From Microbacteriaceae bacterium 3FA27C10 (GTDB lineage: Bacteria > Actinomycetota > Actinomycetes > Actinomycetales > Microbacteriaceae): 64,000 bases of DNA. Shown piece by piece: positions 1-9,322 of this stretch. Positions within the stretch are counted from its first letter, which is position 1. The number at the start of each line of letters is the position of its first letter. Both the position numbers and the translations under genes were made by a program. The DNA is taken from assembly GCA_005502775.1 (NCBI GenBank), contig SCNI01000011.1, forward strand, positions 35,393-99,392. Reading direction: 5' to 3'. Below the pieces are notes generated by a model. That model saw nothing but the letters and a program-made list of their open reading frames with translations, was not told the DNA's origin and made no database searches.

Positions 1-45
1 GATCAGGGACAGTTCGGCGTCCTGGTCATAGAAGATCTCGGTCAC
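1..45 (-). CDS. ilvC: ketol-acid reductoisomerase, N-terminal fragment (cut by window edge)
   Basis: Only the first 15 codons are present, reading V-TEIFYDQDAELSLI, which matches the conserved N-terminus of actinobacterial IlvC (MTEIFYD-D-DLS). The start is GTG at 43-45 with a clear AAGGAG ribosome binding site just upstream (around 52-59 on the complementary strand). It is the last visible gene of the minus-strand ilvD-ilvB-ilvN-ilvC operon. The enzyme performs the NADPH-dependent isomeroreduction of acetolactate or acetohydroxybutyrate. The identification rests on the N-terminus plus operon context. Confidence 0.85.
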   Translation of the reverse strand, partial: MTEIFYDQDAELSLI

Positions 46-101
46 GTGTTTTTCTCCTTGTTCGGTGACTTGTTCAGTTCGGGGGTTCGGATGTTCGAGG
101 T

Positions 102-611
102 TCAGTTCTTGAACACGCGCTCGGTGATGCTCTTGCTGCCGCGGCCGATCGCGAGCAGACCCGACTGGGCCAGCTCCTTGATGCCGTAGGGCTCGAGCAC
201 ACGCAGGAACGCCTGGATCTTGCCGGAGTCGCCCGTGACCTCGATCACGAGAGCGTCGGTCGACACGTCGACCACGCGGGCGCGGAAGAGGTTCACGGCC
301 TCGAGCACCTGCGAGCGCGTGGTGTTGTCGACGCGCACCTTCACGAGCAGGTGCTCGCGCTGCACCGACTGCGCCGGGTCGAGCTCCACGATCTTGATGA
401 CGTTGATGAGCTTGTTCAGCTGCTTCGTCACCTGCTCGAGCGGGAGCTCTTCGACGTCGACCACCACGGTGATGCGCGAGAGTCCGTCGATCTCGGAGTG
501 GCCCACCGCGAGCGACTCGATGTTGAAGCCGCGGCGTGCGAACAGGCCGGCGACGCGGGTGAGCAGACCCGGCTTGTCCTCGACGAGGAGGCTCAGAACG
601 TGTGTCGACAT
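102..611 (-). CDS. ilvN: acetolactate synthase small (regulatory) subunit
   Basis: 169 residues, normal for IlvN. An ACT domain opens the protein (HVLSLLVEDKPGLLTRVAGLF, then RRGFNIESLAVG, residues about 4-40); this is the valine-binding regulatory fold. The C-terminal half carries the second ALS_ss_C domain. It activates the IlvB catalytic subunit and makes it feedback-sensitive. The ATG lies 3 nt downstream of the ilvB stop codon, so the two subunits are translationally coupled and made together. ilvC follows after about 56 nt with its own ribosome binding site. Confidence 0.95.
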   Translation of the reverse strand: MSTHVLSLLVEDKPGLLTRVAGLFARRGFNIESLAVGHSEIDGLSRITVVVDVEELPLEQVTKQLNKLINVIKIVELDPAQSVQREHLLVKVRVDNTTRSQVLEAVNLFRARVVDVSTDALVIEVTGDSGKIQAFLRVLEPYGIKELAQSGLLAIGRGSKSITERVFKN

Positions 612-614
612 GGC

Positions 615-2414
615 CTACTCCTCATCCCACTCGGGTGCGTGTTCTTTCGCGTACTGCACGAAGCTGTTGCTGACGCCCTGCGGCACCATCGGCCACACCA
701 TGGCGTCGGCCGACACGACGAAGTCGATCACCACGGGGCGGTCGTTCGTCTCGAGCGCGAGCTTGATGGCCGCGTCGACGTCTTCGGCCTTGGTGACCCG
801 GATGCCCAGGGCGCCGTAGGCGTCGGCCATCTTCACGAAGTCGGGCACCATGCGCGTCTCGTGTCCGGTGTTCAGGTCGGTGAAGGAGTGGCGGCCGTCG
901 TAGAACAGGGTCTGCCACTGGCGCACCATGCCGAGCGAGGAGTTGTTGATGATCGCGACCTTGATCGGGATGTCGTTGATCGTGCAGGTGGCGAGCTCCT
1001 GATTGGTCATCTGGAAGCATCCGTCGCCGTCGATCGCCCACACCACACGGTCGGGCTCGGCCACCTTGGCGCCCATCGCGGCCGGAACCGCGTAGCCCAT
1101 GGTGCCGGCGCCGCCGGAGTTGAGCCAGGCGTGCGGGCGCTCGTACTTGATGAACTGCGCTGCCCACATCTGGTGCTGGCCGACACCCGCGGCGTAGACG
1201 GCCTCGGGGCCCGTGAGCTCTCCGATGCGCTGGATGACGTACTGCGGCGCCATCAGCCCGTCGGTCGGCTCGGAGTAGCCGAGGGGGAACTCGGCCTGGA
1301 GTCCGTGGAGGTACTCCCACCAGGCGTCGAGGTCGAGCTTCGCCCCCGCCGAGGCGTCGGCGTAGGCCTTGATGAGGTCGGCGATCACGTCTTTCGCGTC
1401 GCCCACGATCGGCACGTCGGCGATGCGGATCTTCGAGATCTCGGCCGGGTCGACGTCGACGTGCACGACCTTGGCGTTGGGCGCGAACTCGCTCGCCTTG
1501 CCGGTGACGCGGTCGTCGAAGCGGGCGCCGAGCGAGATGAGCAGGTCGCTCTCCTGCAGTGAGAGCACCGCGGGGACGGTGCCGTGCATCCCGGGCATGC
1601 CGAGGTGCTGCGGGTGGGAGTCCGGGAACGCGCCACGCGCCATCAGCGTGGTGACCACGGGCACGCCCGTGGCCTCGGCGAGCTCGAGCAGCTCGGCGGT
1701 CGCACCGGCGCGGATCACGCCTCCGCCCACGTAGAACACGGGCTTCTTGGCCTCGACGAGCAGCTGGGCGGCGGCCTGGATCTGCTTGCCGTGCGCCTTC
1801 GTGATGGGCCGGTAGCCGGGCAGGTCGATCTTCGGGGGCCAGACGAAGGGCGCCGAGTTCTGCTGGGCGTCTTTCGTGATGTCCACGAGCACCGGACCGG
1901 GGCGGCCGGTGGTGGCGATCTGGTAGGCCGCCGCGATGGTGGCCGGCACGTCTTCGGCGCGCTTGACGAGGAAGGAGTGCTTGGTGATCGGCATCGTGAT
2001 GCCCACGATGTCGGCCTCCTGGAAGGCATCGGTTCCCATCAGGTGGGAGAAGACCTGGCCGGTGATCGCGAGCAGCGGCACCGAGTCCATGTAGGCGTCG
2101 GCGATCGCCGTCACGAGGTTCGTGGCACCGGGGCCCGAGGTCGCGATCGCGACGCCGACCTTGCCCGATGCGGCGGCGTAGCCCTCGGCCGCGTGGCCGG
2201 CGCCCTGCTCGTGGCGCACCAGGATGTGGCGGATGTCGTCTTGCACCATCAGCTCGTCGTAGAACGGGATGATGGCGCCGCCCGGCAGGCCGAAGACATC
2301 GGTGATGCCGAGCTCTTTCAGCGAACGGAGAACGGCGCCCGAGCCCGTGAGCATCTCTGGCTCGATGGTCGGTGGATTCTTCTTGGTTGGCACGGGGAAA
2401 GCGTCCGTGGACAT
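615..2414 (-). CDS. ilvB: acetolactate synthase large catalytic subunit
   Basis: 599 residues, typical length. It is a thiamine-diphosphate enzyme condensing pyruvate with pyruvate or 2-ketobutyrate, the first common step to valine, leucine and isoleucine. Visible features are the N-terminal Pyr domain with the [14 protein letters not shown] and [14 protein letters not shown] motifs (the catalytic Glu lies in the latter), the central FAD-associated domain with [11 protein letters not shown], and the C-terminal ThDP/Mg motif beginning GDGCFQM and ending in IINN. It sits between ilvD (45 nt upstream) and ilvN (3 nt downstream) in one operon. No leader peptide or T-box is visible in the short gap before it. 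Confidence 0.96.
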   Translation of the reverse strand: MSTDAFPVPTKKNPPTIEPEMLTGSGAVLRSLKELGITDVFGLPGGAIIPFYDELMVQDDIRHILVRHEQGAGHAAEGYAAASGKVGVAIATSGPGATNLVTAIADAYMDSVPLLAITGQVFSHLMGTDAFQEADIVGITMPITKHSFLVKRAEDVPATIAAAYQIATTGRPGPVLVDITKDAQQNSAPFVWPPKIDLPGYRPITKAHGKQIQAAAQLLVEAKKPVFYVGGGVIRAGATAELLELAEATGVPVVTTLMARGAFPDSHPQHLGMPGMHGTVPAVLSLQESDLLISLGARFDDRVTGKASEFAPNAKVVHVDVDPAEISKIRIADVPIVGDAKDVIADLIKAYADASAGAKLDLDAWWEYLHGLQAEFPLGYSEPTDGLMAPQYVIQRIGELTGPEAVYAAGVGQHQMWAAQFIKYERPHAWLNSGGAGTMGYAVPAAMGAKVAEPDRVVWAIDGDGCFQMTNQELATCTINDIPIKVAIINNSSLGMVRQWQTLFYDGRHSFTDLNTGHETRMVPDFVKMADAYGALGIRVTKAEDVDAAIKLALETNDRPVVIDFVVSADAMVWPMVPQGVSNSFVQYAKEHAPEWDEE

Positions 2415-2459
2415 GTGTGTTTTCCTCAGATGAGAGAGCGCGGTTGATGGATGCGCGGA

Positions 2460-4154
2460 TTACCCGGTGATCGCGCCCTCTGCGGCAGAGTGCACGAGCT
2501 TCGAGTACTTCGCGAGAACGCCACGGGTATAGCGCGGGGGAAGTGGAGCCCAGCCGTCTCGGCGAGCTGCAAGCTCAGCGTCGTCGACAAGTAGATCGAG
2601 CGAGCGAGCGGCGATATCGACCCGTATTAGATCACCATCGCGCACGAAGGCGATCGGACCTGCGTCGACCGCTTCGGGTGCTATGTGGCCGATGCACAGG
2701 CCGGTTGTGCCGCCTGAGAATCTGCCGTCGGTCAAGAGTAGTACATCTTTGCCGAGCCCCGCACCCTTGATCGCCGCGGTGATGGCGAGCATCTCGCGCA
2801 TGCCCGGGCCGCCCTTGGGGCCCTCGTAGCGGATGACCACGACGTCGCCGGCGTTGATGCGGCCCTCGGTGAGCGCATCCATCGCCTCGCGCTCGCGCTC
2901 GAACACCCGCGCGGGGCCCTCGAACACGTCGGCGTCGAAGCCGGCCGACTTCACCACGGCGCCCTCGGGGGCGAAGGAGCCCTGCAGGATCGTGAGCCCG
3001 CCCGACTTGTGGATCGGGTTGTTCAGGGGGCGCAGCACCTCGCCGTCGAGCGGCGCGATGTCCATCTCGGCGAGGTTCTCCTCGATGGTCTTGCCGGTGA
3101 CAGTCATCGCGTCGCCGTGCAGCAGGCCCTCGTCGAGCAGGGCCTTCATGACGGCCGGAACGCCGCCGTGACGGTCGACGTCGTTCATGACGAAGCGGCC
3201 GAAGGGCTTGAGGTCGCCGATGTGGGGCACCTTGTCGCCGATCTTGTTGAAGTCGGCGAGCGTGAGCTCGACCTCGGCCTCGGCGGCGATGGCGAGCAGG
3301 TGGAGCACGAGGTTGGTGGAGCCACCGAAGGCCATGCCCACGGCGATCGCGTTCTCGAGCGATTTCTTGGTGATGATGTCGCGGGCGGTGAGGCCGAGGC
3401 GCAGCATGTTCACCACGGCCTCGCCGGAGCGGTGGGCGAAGTAGTCACGACGGCGGTCGGCCGCGGCCGGGCTGGCGGAGCCGGGCAGGCTCATGCCCAT
3501 CGCCTCGGCGGCACTCGCCATGGTGTTCGCGGTGTACATGCCGCCGCAGGAGCCCTCGCCGGGGGCGAAGGCACACTCGATGCGGTGTGCGTCCTCCATC
3601 GACATGCGGCCGGCGCGAACGGCGCCGACGGCCTCGAAGGAGTCGATGATCGTGATGTCCTTCTCCGTGCCGTCGGAGAGCTTCACCCAGCCGGGCGCGA
3701 TCGAACCGGCGTAGAGGAAGACGGAGGCCAGGTCGAGGCGGGCCGCTGCCATCAGCATGCCCGGCAGCGACTTGTCGCAGCCGGCGAGCAGCACCGAGCC
3801 GTCGAGGCGCTCGGCCATCATGACCGTCTCGACGGAGTCGGCGATGACCTCGCGCGAGACGAGCGAGAAGTGCATGCCCTCGTGGCCCATCGAGATGCCG
3901 TCGGAGACCGAGATGGTGCCGAACTGCAGCGGGTAGCCGCCGCCGGCGTGCACGCCCTCCTTAGAGGCCCGGGCTAGTCGCTCGAGCGAGAGGTTGCAGG
4001 GGGTGATCTCGTTCCACGAGCTCGCGATACCGATCTGGGGCTTCTCCCAGTCGCCGTCGCCCATGCCGACGCCACGGAGCATTCCGCGGGAGGTGAGGGC
4101 TTCGATTCCATCGGTGACGGTGCGGCTCCGCGGCTTCATGTCTATTTCCGGCAT
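2460..4154 (-). CDS. ilvD: dihydroxy-acid dehydratase
   Basis: 564 residues. It dehydrates 2,3-dihydroxy-isovalerate and 2,3-dihydroxy-3-methylvalerate to the keto acids. Three cluster-ligand cysteines are in the expected contexts: [24 protein letters not shown] and [14 protein letters not shown]. The C-terminal [18 protein letters not shown] signature is also intact. It is the first gene of the ilvD-B-N-C operon. The oddity is that the 3' 300 nt (about 2,460-2,760) use codons such as AAA, GTA, CTA, TTG, AGA and ATA that are almost absent in the rest of the gene, although the protein stays in frame and conserved. This suggests a recombinant 3' end (see findings). Confidence 0.95.
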   Translation of the reverse strand: MPEIDMKPRSRTVTDGIEALTSRGMLRGVGMGDGDWEKPQIGIASSWNEITPCNLSLERLARASKEGVHAGGGYPLQFGTISVSDGISMGHEGMHFSLVSREVIADSVETVMMAERLDGSVLLAGCDKSLPGMLMAAARLDLASVFLYAGSIAPGWVKLSDGTEKDITIIDSFEAVGAVRAGRMSMEDAHRIECAFAPGEGSCGGMYTANTMASAAEAMGMSLPGSASPAAADRRRDYFAHRSGEAVVNMLRLGLTARDIITKKSLENAIAVGMAFGGSTNLVLHLLAIAAEAEVELTLADFNKIGDKVPHIGDLKPFGRFVMNDVDRHGGVPAVMKALLDEGLLHGDAMTVTGKTIEENLAEMDIAPLDGEVLRPLNNPIHKSGGLTILQGSFAPEGAVVKSAGFDADVFEGPARVFEREREAMDALTEGRINAGDVVVIRYEGPKGGPGMREMLAITAAIKGAGLGKDVLLLTDGRFSGGTTGLCIGHIAPEAVDAGPIAFVRDGDLIRVDIAARSLDLLVDDAELAARRDGWAPLPPRYTRGVLAKYSKLVHSAAEGAITG

Positions 4155-4243
4155 GTTACGAGTTTAGAGCCGCCCGGAGGGTGCTCATGCACTGGCGGCG
4201 AAGGCCGTGGAGAACGCCCGGCGAACGCCCGGCTGTGCAGAAC

Positions 4244-5056
4244 TCAGCCGCGCAGACCGGCGAGCAGATGGAGAGCGGATGCGACCTCCCGCGGCTCCCC
4301 CACCCGGAACCCCGCGAGGGTGTCGCCGGACCCGACCTTCAGCCCGAGATCTCCGGGCGCGAGAGACGCGAAGCCGTCCTCGTCGGTCACGTCGTCGCCC
4401 GCGAAGAGCGCCGCCGTCGCGCCGGTGTAGTCCTTCAGACGTCGCACGGCCTCGCCCTTGGTCTCGTGCCGCACCGAGAACTCGAGCACGTTCTTGCCGC
4501 GGCGCACGGAGAGCGCGGCCAGCTCGTCGTCGCCGGCGAGGGCGTCGAGCGCGGCCTGGTCCGCGCGTTCGCGGTCGTGCGGCGTCGCGAGCCGGGTGTG
4601 CAGCGCGAAGCCCGCGGGCTTCTCCTCCACCCAGGCCTTCTCGTACGGGGCGGCAGCCTCGTCGAGGAGCCGGCGGAGCGCATCCACCTTCCTCCGCTCG
4701 GCGCCGTCGAGCTCGAGCGAGGCCGGGCCGTCGAGCCGCACCTCCACGCCGTGCGAACCCACCAGCAGGATGCTGTCGGGCACCTCGGCCACGTGCTCGA
4801 GGCTCGCGAGCGAGCGACCCGAGACGAGGGCCACCCGCGTGCGCGGCAGCGCGGCGAGCCGCAGCACCGCCGATCGCGCCTCGGGGATGGCCCGCGCACT
4901 GCCCGGGGCGTCGACGACGTTCGAGAGCGTGCCGTCGAAGTCGAGCGCGACGAGCAGGATGTCGGTGCCTGCGAGCATCCGCAGTGCCTCCGTCAGCGCC
5001 GGGTCGAGCTCCGGGCCGGCCGCAGTGGCGTGGCCCTGCGCCTCGACGCCGGTCAC
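4244..5056 (-). CDS. otsB: trehalose-6-phosphate phosphatase
   Basis: 270 residues from a GTG whose first bases overlap the otsA stop (GTGA). It is a HAD-superfamily phosphatase releasing trehalose from trehalose-6-phosphate. The HAD motifs are visible: motif I LDFDGTLS near residue 38, LVSGRSLASL (motif II), the KNVLEFSVRHETKGEAV segment with the motif III Lys, and GDDVTDEDGF (motif IV). The actinobacterial cap signature LVGSHGVEVR is present. The 4-nt overlap couples it to otsA. A longer open frame runs upstream to 6,328, but that part is a shadow of otsA. Confidence 0.93.
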   Translation of the reverse strand: MTGVEAQGHATAAGPELDPALTEALRMLAGTDILLVALDFDGTLSNVVDAPGSARAIPEARSAVLRLAALPRTRVALVSGRSLASLEHVAEVPDSILLVGSHGVEVRLDGPASLELDGAERRKVDALRRLLDEAAAPYEKAWVEEKPAGFALHTRLATPHDRERADQAALDALAGDDELAALSVRRGKNVLEFSVRHETKGEAVRRLKDYTGATAALFAGDDVTDEDGFASLAPGDLGLKVGSGDTLAGFRVGEPREVASALHLLAGLRG

Positions 5057-6657
5057 CGCGCCTCCTCCATCGCGCGCGCCTCGGCGCGCTCCTCGGCCCG
5101 CGCTTCGCTGCGCGTGACCCGGGAGCTCACCCGCGGCAGCGCCAGGTCGTCCGACGGCGTGGCCAGCGTCGCGAGGAACGTCGAGGACCAGCGGGCCACG
5201 TCGTTCTCCTGCACCCGCTTGCGCATGGCGCGCATCCGGCGGGCCCGCTCGCTGCGCGGCATCGCCTGCGCCTGCAGGATGGCCTCCTTCAGGCCCTCGA
5301 TGTCGTGCGGGTTCACCCGCAGCGCCGTGCGCAGCTCGTCGGAGGCGCCCGCGAACTCGCTCAGCACCAGCACCCCGTCGTTGTCGAAACGGGAGGCCAC
5401 GTATTCCTTGGCCACGAGGTTCATGCCGTCGCGCAAGGCGGTGACGAGCATGATGTCGGCGGCGAGGTAGAGCGCCACCATCTCCTCGCGCGGGTAGCCG
5501 TGGTGCAGGTAGCTGATGGCGGTGTGGCTGATGGTGGAGTAGTCGCCGTTGATGCGGCCCACCGTGAGCTCGATCTCGTCGCGCAGGATCTGATAGGTGC
5601 GTACGCGTTCGCGACTCGGGCTCGCCACCTGCACCAGCGTGACGTCTTCGACCTTGAGGGCGCCGTCGGCCAGCAACTCGCCGAAGGCCTTGAGGCGGTG
5701 GCCGATGCCCTTGGTGTAGTCGAGGCGGTCGACGCCGAGCATCACGACGGCCGGGTTGCCGAGGTCCTCCCGGATCTGTCGCGCCCGCTCCTGGATGTCG
5801 GGGCGGCGGGCGAGCTCCTCGTAGCTCGCCGCGTCGATCGAGATCGGGAAGGCCTTCGCCACGACGGCGCGCACGAGCTTGTCGTCGCGCACCGTGGCGA
5901 TACGGTGCTTCGCGCTGGCGACCTCGGCCTCCGCCGTCACCGGCACGTCGATGACGGTGCCGCGGGTCTGGAACCCGGTGAGCCGGCGCACCGCGCGGGT
6001 GAAGTTGCCCGCATCCGCGGTGCGCTGGAAGCCGATGACGTCGGCGCCGAGCAGGCCCTCGATGATCTGCCGGCGCCACGGGAGCTGCGAGAAGATGCCG
6101 TATGCCGGAAAGGGAATGTGATTGAAGAAGCCGATGGTGAGGTCGGGCCGCTGCTCGCGGAGCATCCGCGGCACGAGCTGCAACTGGTAGTCCTGCACCC
6201 ACACCGTGCCGCCCTGGGCGGAGACGGCGGCCGCGCGGTCGGCGAAGCGCTGGTTCACGATCACGTAGCTGTCCCACCACTCGCGGTGATAGGCCGGCGG
6301 CGCGATCACGTCGTGGTAGAGCGGCCACAGCGTGTCGTTCGAGAAGCCCTCGTAGTAGAGCTCGATCTCCTCGGCCGAGAGGGCCACCGGGATGAGGTGG
6401 ATGCCGTCGTTCTCGAAGGGATCGACGTGGTCGTCGGCCGAACCGGTCCAGCCGATCCAGGCGCCGTCGGCCTCGCGCATGACCGGCTCGAGCGCCGTGA
6501 CGAGGCCCCCGGGCGAGGTGCGGAACGACGGATTGCCGTCGTCATCCGTGATGCGGTCGACAGGAAGGCGGTTCGAGACGACGACGAAGGGGAACTCGCC
6601 CCCGATCGGCGCGCCGGGGGTCTCGGAGGAGGCGGACTGACTGTCTGAAGAAGGCAT
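5053..6657 (-). CDS. otsA: alpha,alpha-trehalose-phosphate synthase (GT20)
   Basis: Transfers glucose from a nucleotide sugar to glucose-6-phosphate. GT20 signatures are visible: VVVSNRLPVDR near the N-terminus, GGLVTALEPV, WVQDYQLQLVPRMLRE (the DYQL motif), IGFFNHIPFPAYGIF, GVDRLDYTKGI and LRDGMNLVAKEYVA. The start at ATG 6,657 (534 aa) gives a natural N-terminus (MPSSDSQSAS-). An in-frame GTG at 6,741 would add 28 residues but has a poorly spaced ribosome site. It is followed by the overlapping otsB, so this is a two-gene trehalose synthesis operon, likely for osmotic or desiccation stress. Confidence 0.93.
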   Translation of the reverse strand: MPSSDSQSASSETPGAPIGGEFPFVVVSNRLPVDRITDDDGNPSFRTSPGGLVTALEPVMREADGAWIGWTGSADDHVDPFENDGIHLIPVALSAEEIELYYEGFSNDTLWPLYHDVIAPPAYHREWWDSYVIVNQRFADRAAAVSAQGGTVWVQDYQLQLVPRMLREQRPDLTIGFFNHIPFPAYGIFSQLPWRRQIIEGLLGADVIGFQRTADAGNFTRAVRRLTGFQTRGTVIDVPVTAEAEVASAKHRIATVRDDKLVRAVVAKAFPISIDAASYEELARRPDIQERARQIREDLGNPAVVMLGVDRLDYTKGIGHRLKAFGELLADGALKVEDVTLVQVASPSRERVRTYQILRDEIELTVGRINGDYSTISHTAISYLHHGYPREEMVALYLAADIMLVTALRDGMNLVAKEYVASRFDNDGVLVLSEFAGASDELRTALRVNPHDIEGLKEAILQAQAMPRSERARRMRAMRKRVQENDVARWSSTFLATLATPSDDLALPRVSSRVTRSEARAEERAEARAMEEAR

Positions 6658-6807
6658 GTTTCCGTTCGGCTGAGCCCGGGTGAAGGGCGGTTTCGCGGAG
6701 ATTCCGGCCCGAGCGTCCAGCCCCGAGTCTACCAGGGGCACGCTCCGGCGCGATCGGGGGCCGAGCGCGGTACCGTAGTGGCAACGACGCGAGAGGACGG
6801 GGAGATC

Positions 6808-7002
6808 GTGCGCAAGTACATCCTCAACAGCAGCATCATCGGAGCGGTCATCGGCGGGTTCTCCGCCGTGCAGGCCACACGCAAGGGGCCGCGCGACTGG
6901 CGGCTCATCCTGATGTGGGTGAGCTGGGGCATCACCGTGGCTCTCGCCGTCGGCAGCGTCCTCCAGGCCGACGACGACGCCCGCGAGCTCGAGGAGGCCT
7001 GA
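6808..7002 (+). CDS. small membrane protein, function unknown
   Basis: 64 residues from GTG 6,808, preceded by AGAGGA and GGGGAG (an upstream GTG at 6,778 is also open). Two hydrophobic segments are visible (IIGAVIGGFSAV and LILMWVSWGITVALAVGSV), separated by a basic loop, with an acidic tail DDDARELEEA. It is translationally coupled to the next gene (TGATG). It is transcribed away from otsA across a short divergent promoter region. The family is not recognised. Confidence 0.7.
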   Translation: MRKYILNSSIIGAVIGGFSAVQATRKGPRDWRLILMWVSWGITVALAVGSVLQADDDARELEEA

Positions 7003-7403
7003 TGATGTACGGCGGCGGGCCCGGCATCCTGCAGCTCCTGCTCAGCGTCGTCGGCGGCGTGATCTCCGTGGTCGCGGCTGCCGTGGCGTTCATCGTGGTG
7101 GTGGGGCTGCTGTTCCTCCTCGTGCGCTTCCTCTGGTTCGGCACCCGCGCCGCGCAGCTCTACCTGGTGAAGAACGGCGAGCCGGCGAAGTTCCACTGGC
7201 CCGTGACTCCCGTGGGTGAGCCGACAACAGGCGTCCCCGCCGAGGCGGGTGCCGCAGGGCCGGTGGCGGATGCAGCGCCCCCGGTTCCCGACAACGCGGC
7301 GCCGGTTCCCCCGGCGGCCGCGCCGAGCTCCCCCGCCCGCGCCCCGCGCAAGCCGAAGGCGGCACCGGAGGCCGGCGAGTCGCCGGAGACGCCCGGCGCG
7401 TAG
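7002..7403 (+). CDS. small membrane protein with long Pro/Ala-rich tail
   Basis: 133 residues, from ATG 7,002 or 7,005 behind GAGGAGG. One strong transmembrane stretch (residues about 8-45, rich in V, L, I and F) is followed by RFLWFGTRAAQLYLVKNGEPAKFHWPV and then about 75 residues of low-complexity Pro, Ala and Glu. The tail is probably disordered. It overlaps the previous small membrane gene, so the pair probably forms one unit. It ends 7 nt before the convergent MscS gene. No family is recognised. Confidence 0.7.
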   Translation: MMYGGGPGILQLLLSVVGGVISVVAAAVAFIVVVGLLFLLVRFLWFGTRAAQLYLVKNGEPAKFHWPVTPVGEPTTGVPAEAGAAGPVADAAPPVPDNAAPVPPAAAPSSPARAPRKPKAAPEAGESPETPGA

Positions 7404-7409
7404 CAGCCG

Positions 7410-8582
7410 CTACGGCCGCCGTTCGTCGCGCCCGGCCGTCTCGATCGGTCCGGTGAACAGGGTCGCGCGCCTGTCGGCGTCGCGGTCTCCGTGGAACAGG
7501 CCCGAGGCATCCGGGTCGCCGGCGTGCGCCCGACGCGCGATGTCGGGCTCCTCGTCGATCACCCGCACCCGCTGCCGCGGAATGGACTGCGGCGAGCTGC
7601 GGTAGAGCCACGCGATCATCTCCTCGCGGATGAAGCAGCGCAGGTCGAAGAGCGTCGGGGCGTCGACCGCGGTCACCAGGATGCGCACGCGCACGAAGCC
7701 GCCCACCGCATCCGTCACCTGCAGCACCGAGACCCGCTGGTCCCACAGCTCCGTGCGGGCGAGGACGCGCTCGAGCTCGGACCGCATCTCCCCCGGCGTC
7801 ACCCGCCAGTCGAGGTCGAACTCCACCGAGCCGAGCAGCTCGGAGTTGCGCCGGGTCCAGTTCTGGAACGGCTTCGAGGTGAAGTACGTGCTCGGCAGCA
7901 CCATGCGCCGGTCGTCCCAGATGTGCACGACGACGTAGGTGAGGGTGATCTCCTCGATGCGGCCCCACTCCCCCTCGACGATCACCACGTCGTCGACGCG
8001 CACGGCGTCGCTGAACGCGATCTGCATGCCGGCGAAGACGTTGCCGAGGGTCGACTGGGCCGCGAGCCCCGCGATGATCGACACCAGGCCCGCCGAGGCC
8101 AGCACGCTCGTGCCCACCGCCTGGGCTCCCGGGAAGGTGAGCAGGATGGCGCCCAGCGCGAGCACGACGACGACCACCATCGCGAGGCGGCGCAGGATGA
8201 GCACCTGCGTTCGCAGGCGCCGGGCGATGCGGTTGTCGGGCCGGTCGATGGTGTAGCGCACGAGCGCCACGTCTTCGAGGAAGAGCACGAGCGCGCAGAG
8301 CAGCCACGCGCCGATGGCGATCGTGACGATGAGGAAGGCCTGGTTCACCGCCGGCAGCCATTCGCCACCCGGGAGGGTGACCGACACCGCCGACCAGAGG
8401 AGCACCACGAGCAGGAACAGCCGGAACGGCACACGCGCCCGCCGGATGAGGGCGTTCGGCCACCTCGTCTTGCGTGCGGCCAGCCGCACGATCAGGGCGA
8501 CGATCGCGGTCACCGCCAGGGCGAGCACGAGGGCGAGGGCGGCGGCGATCGCGAGGGCGAGCCAGGTTCGTTCGACGGGCAT
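7410..8582 (-). CDS. mechanosensitive ion channel, MscS family
   Basis: 390 residues. N-terminal hydrophobic helices (about 8-32, 55-70 and 85-105) lead to the pore-lining helix with the Gly/Ala-rich pattern LASAGLVSIIAGLAAQSTLGNVFAGMQIAFSDAVRVDD, diagnostic of MscS TM3 plus the start of the beta domain (residues about 163-200). The beta domain continues with VVIVEGEWGRIEEITLTYVVV and VLPSTYFTSKPFQNWTR. The last 45 residues are charged and probably disordered. It likely acts as an emergency osmolyte-release valve. ATG 8,582 has GGAAAGGA upstream. Confidence 0.9.
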   Translation of the reverse strand: MPVERTWLALAIAAALALVLALAVTAIVALIVRLAARKTRWPNALIRRARVPFRLFLLVVLLWSAVSVTLPGGEWLPAVNQAFLIVTIAIGAWLLCALVLFLEDVALVRYTIDRPDNRIARRLRTQVLILRRLAMVVVVVLALGAILLTFPGAQAVGTSVLASAGLVSIIAGLAAQSTLGNVFAGMQIAFSDAVRVDDVVIVEGEWGRIEEITLTYVVVHIWDDRRMVLPSTYFTSKPFQNWTRRNSELLGSVEFDLDWRVTPGEMRSELERVLARTELWDQRVSVLQVTDAVGGFVRVRILVTAVDAPTLFDLRCFIREEMIAWLYRSSPQSIPRQRVRVIDEEPDIARRAHAGDPDASGLFHGDRDADRRATLFTGPIETAGRDERRP

Positions 8583-8740
8583 GGTGTCCTTTCCGGAAGA
8601 GCGGATGACGACTCGGGCTCCGGTGACCGAAATTCCAGCCTAATCAGCCCATTGCTCATCGCAACGCGGCGTGTCGATTCCCCGCAGGCAACCCCCAGGA
8701 CGCACACTGTTCACACGGCGGGGTTGAGAGAGGAGCGGCG

Positions 8741-9235
8741 ATGATCGGCTGGAGGCGGCGCGCGAAAGCGGCACGTGAAAGCACGGTCAGCCCGGAGCGG
8801 CTCTACGAGCTCGTCAACCAGACGCTGATGGAGAACTTCGGGCCGCTCGGCTCCTACGCCATCACCATGCGCAGCGTCAGCGACACCGACGACATCTTCC
8901 ACACCGCGCTCGCCAAGTCGGTCTCCCACGACATCGTGGCGAACCTCTCCGAGCACGGCATCACGATGCGCGCGGCGAGCGCCCACGCGGGGCCGGCCCC
9001 GCTCCCGCTCGCGCCGGTCGAGAACGTCTTCGTGCCGCGCCAGCTGGCCCGGGCCGTCTCGCGAGCCGTGCCCGCCTACCCTGCGGTGGCACCAGGGATC
9101 GCGATCGGTGCCGCCCCGCTCATCGACGGGCCCGACCCGCGCGACGACGACGCGCTGCGCTCGCTCGTGGCCCACCATGCCGAGGTGACCGAGGCGATGG
9201 CTCAGAAGGCCGCCGTCTCCGACATCGCCATCTGA
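8741..9235 (+). CDS. hypothetical protein
   Basis: 164 residues, with GAGAGGAG before ATG 8,741. It is soluble with no signal peptide. There is a basic N-terminus (IGWRRRAKAARE), a compact middle part (SPERLYELVNQTLMENFGPLGSYAITMR, then an alternating helical stretch), and a Pro/Ala-rich linker. It is convergent with zwf; the 87-nt gap between them is GC-rich without a clean terminator. The family is not recognised. Confidence 0.6.
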   Translation: MIGWRRRAKAARESTVSPERLYELVNQTLMENFGPLGSYAITMRSVSDTDDIFHTALAKSVSHDIVANLSEHGITMRAASAHAGPAPLPLAPVENVFVPRQLARAVSRAVPAYPAVAPGIAIGAAPLIDGPDPRDDDALRSLVAHHAEVTEAMAQKAAVSDIAI

Positions 9236-9322
9236 GGCCGCCGAGGTCTCTCAGCACGGCGCTCTCGCAGCACGGCACGCTGCAGCCTGGCGGCGCGGCG
9301 CCCCGCGCTCACCGCCGGCGGC

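Noticed and set aside
4207..6648. 813-codon plus-strand open frame opposite otsA-otsB
   Set aside because: The composition is Arg/Ala/Pro-rich antisense shadow; otsA and otsB motifs are intact on the minus strand.
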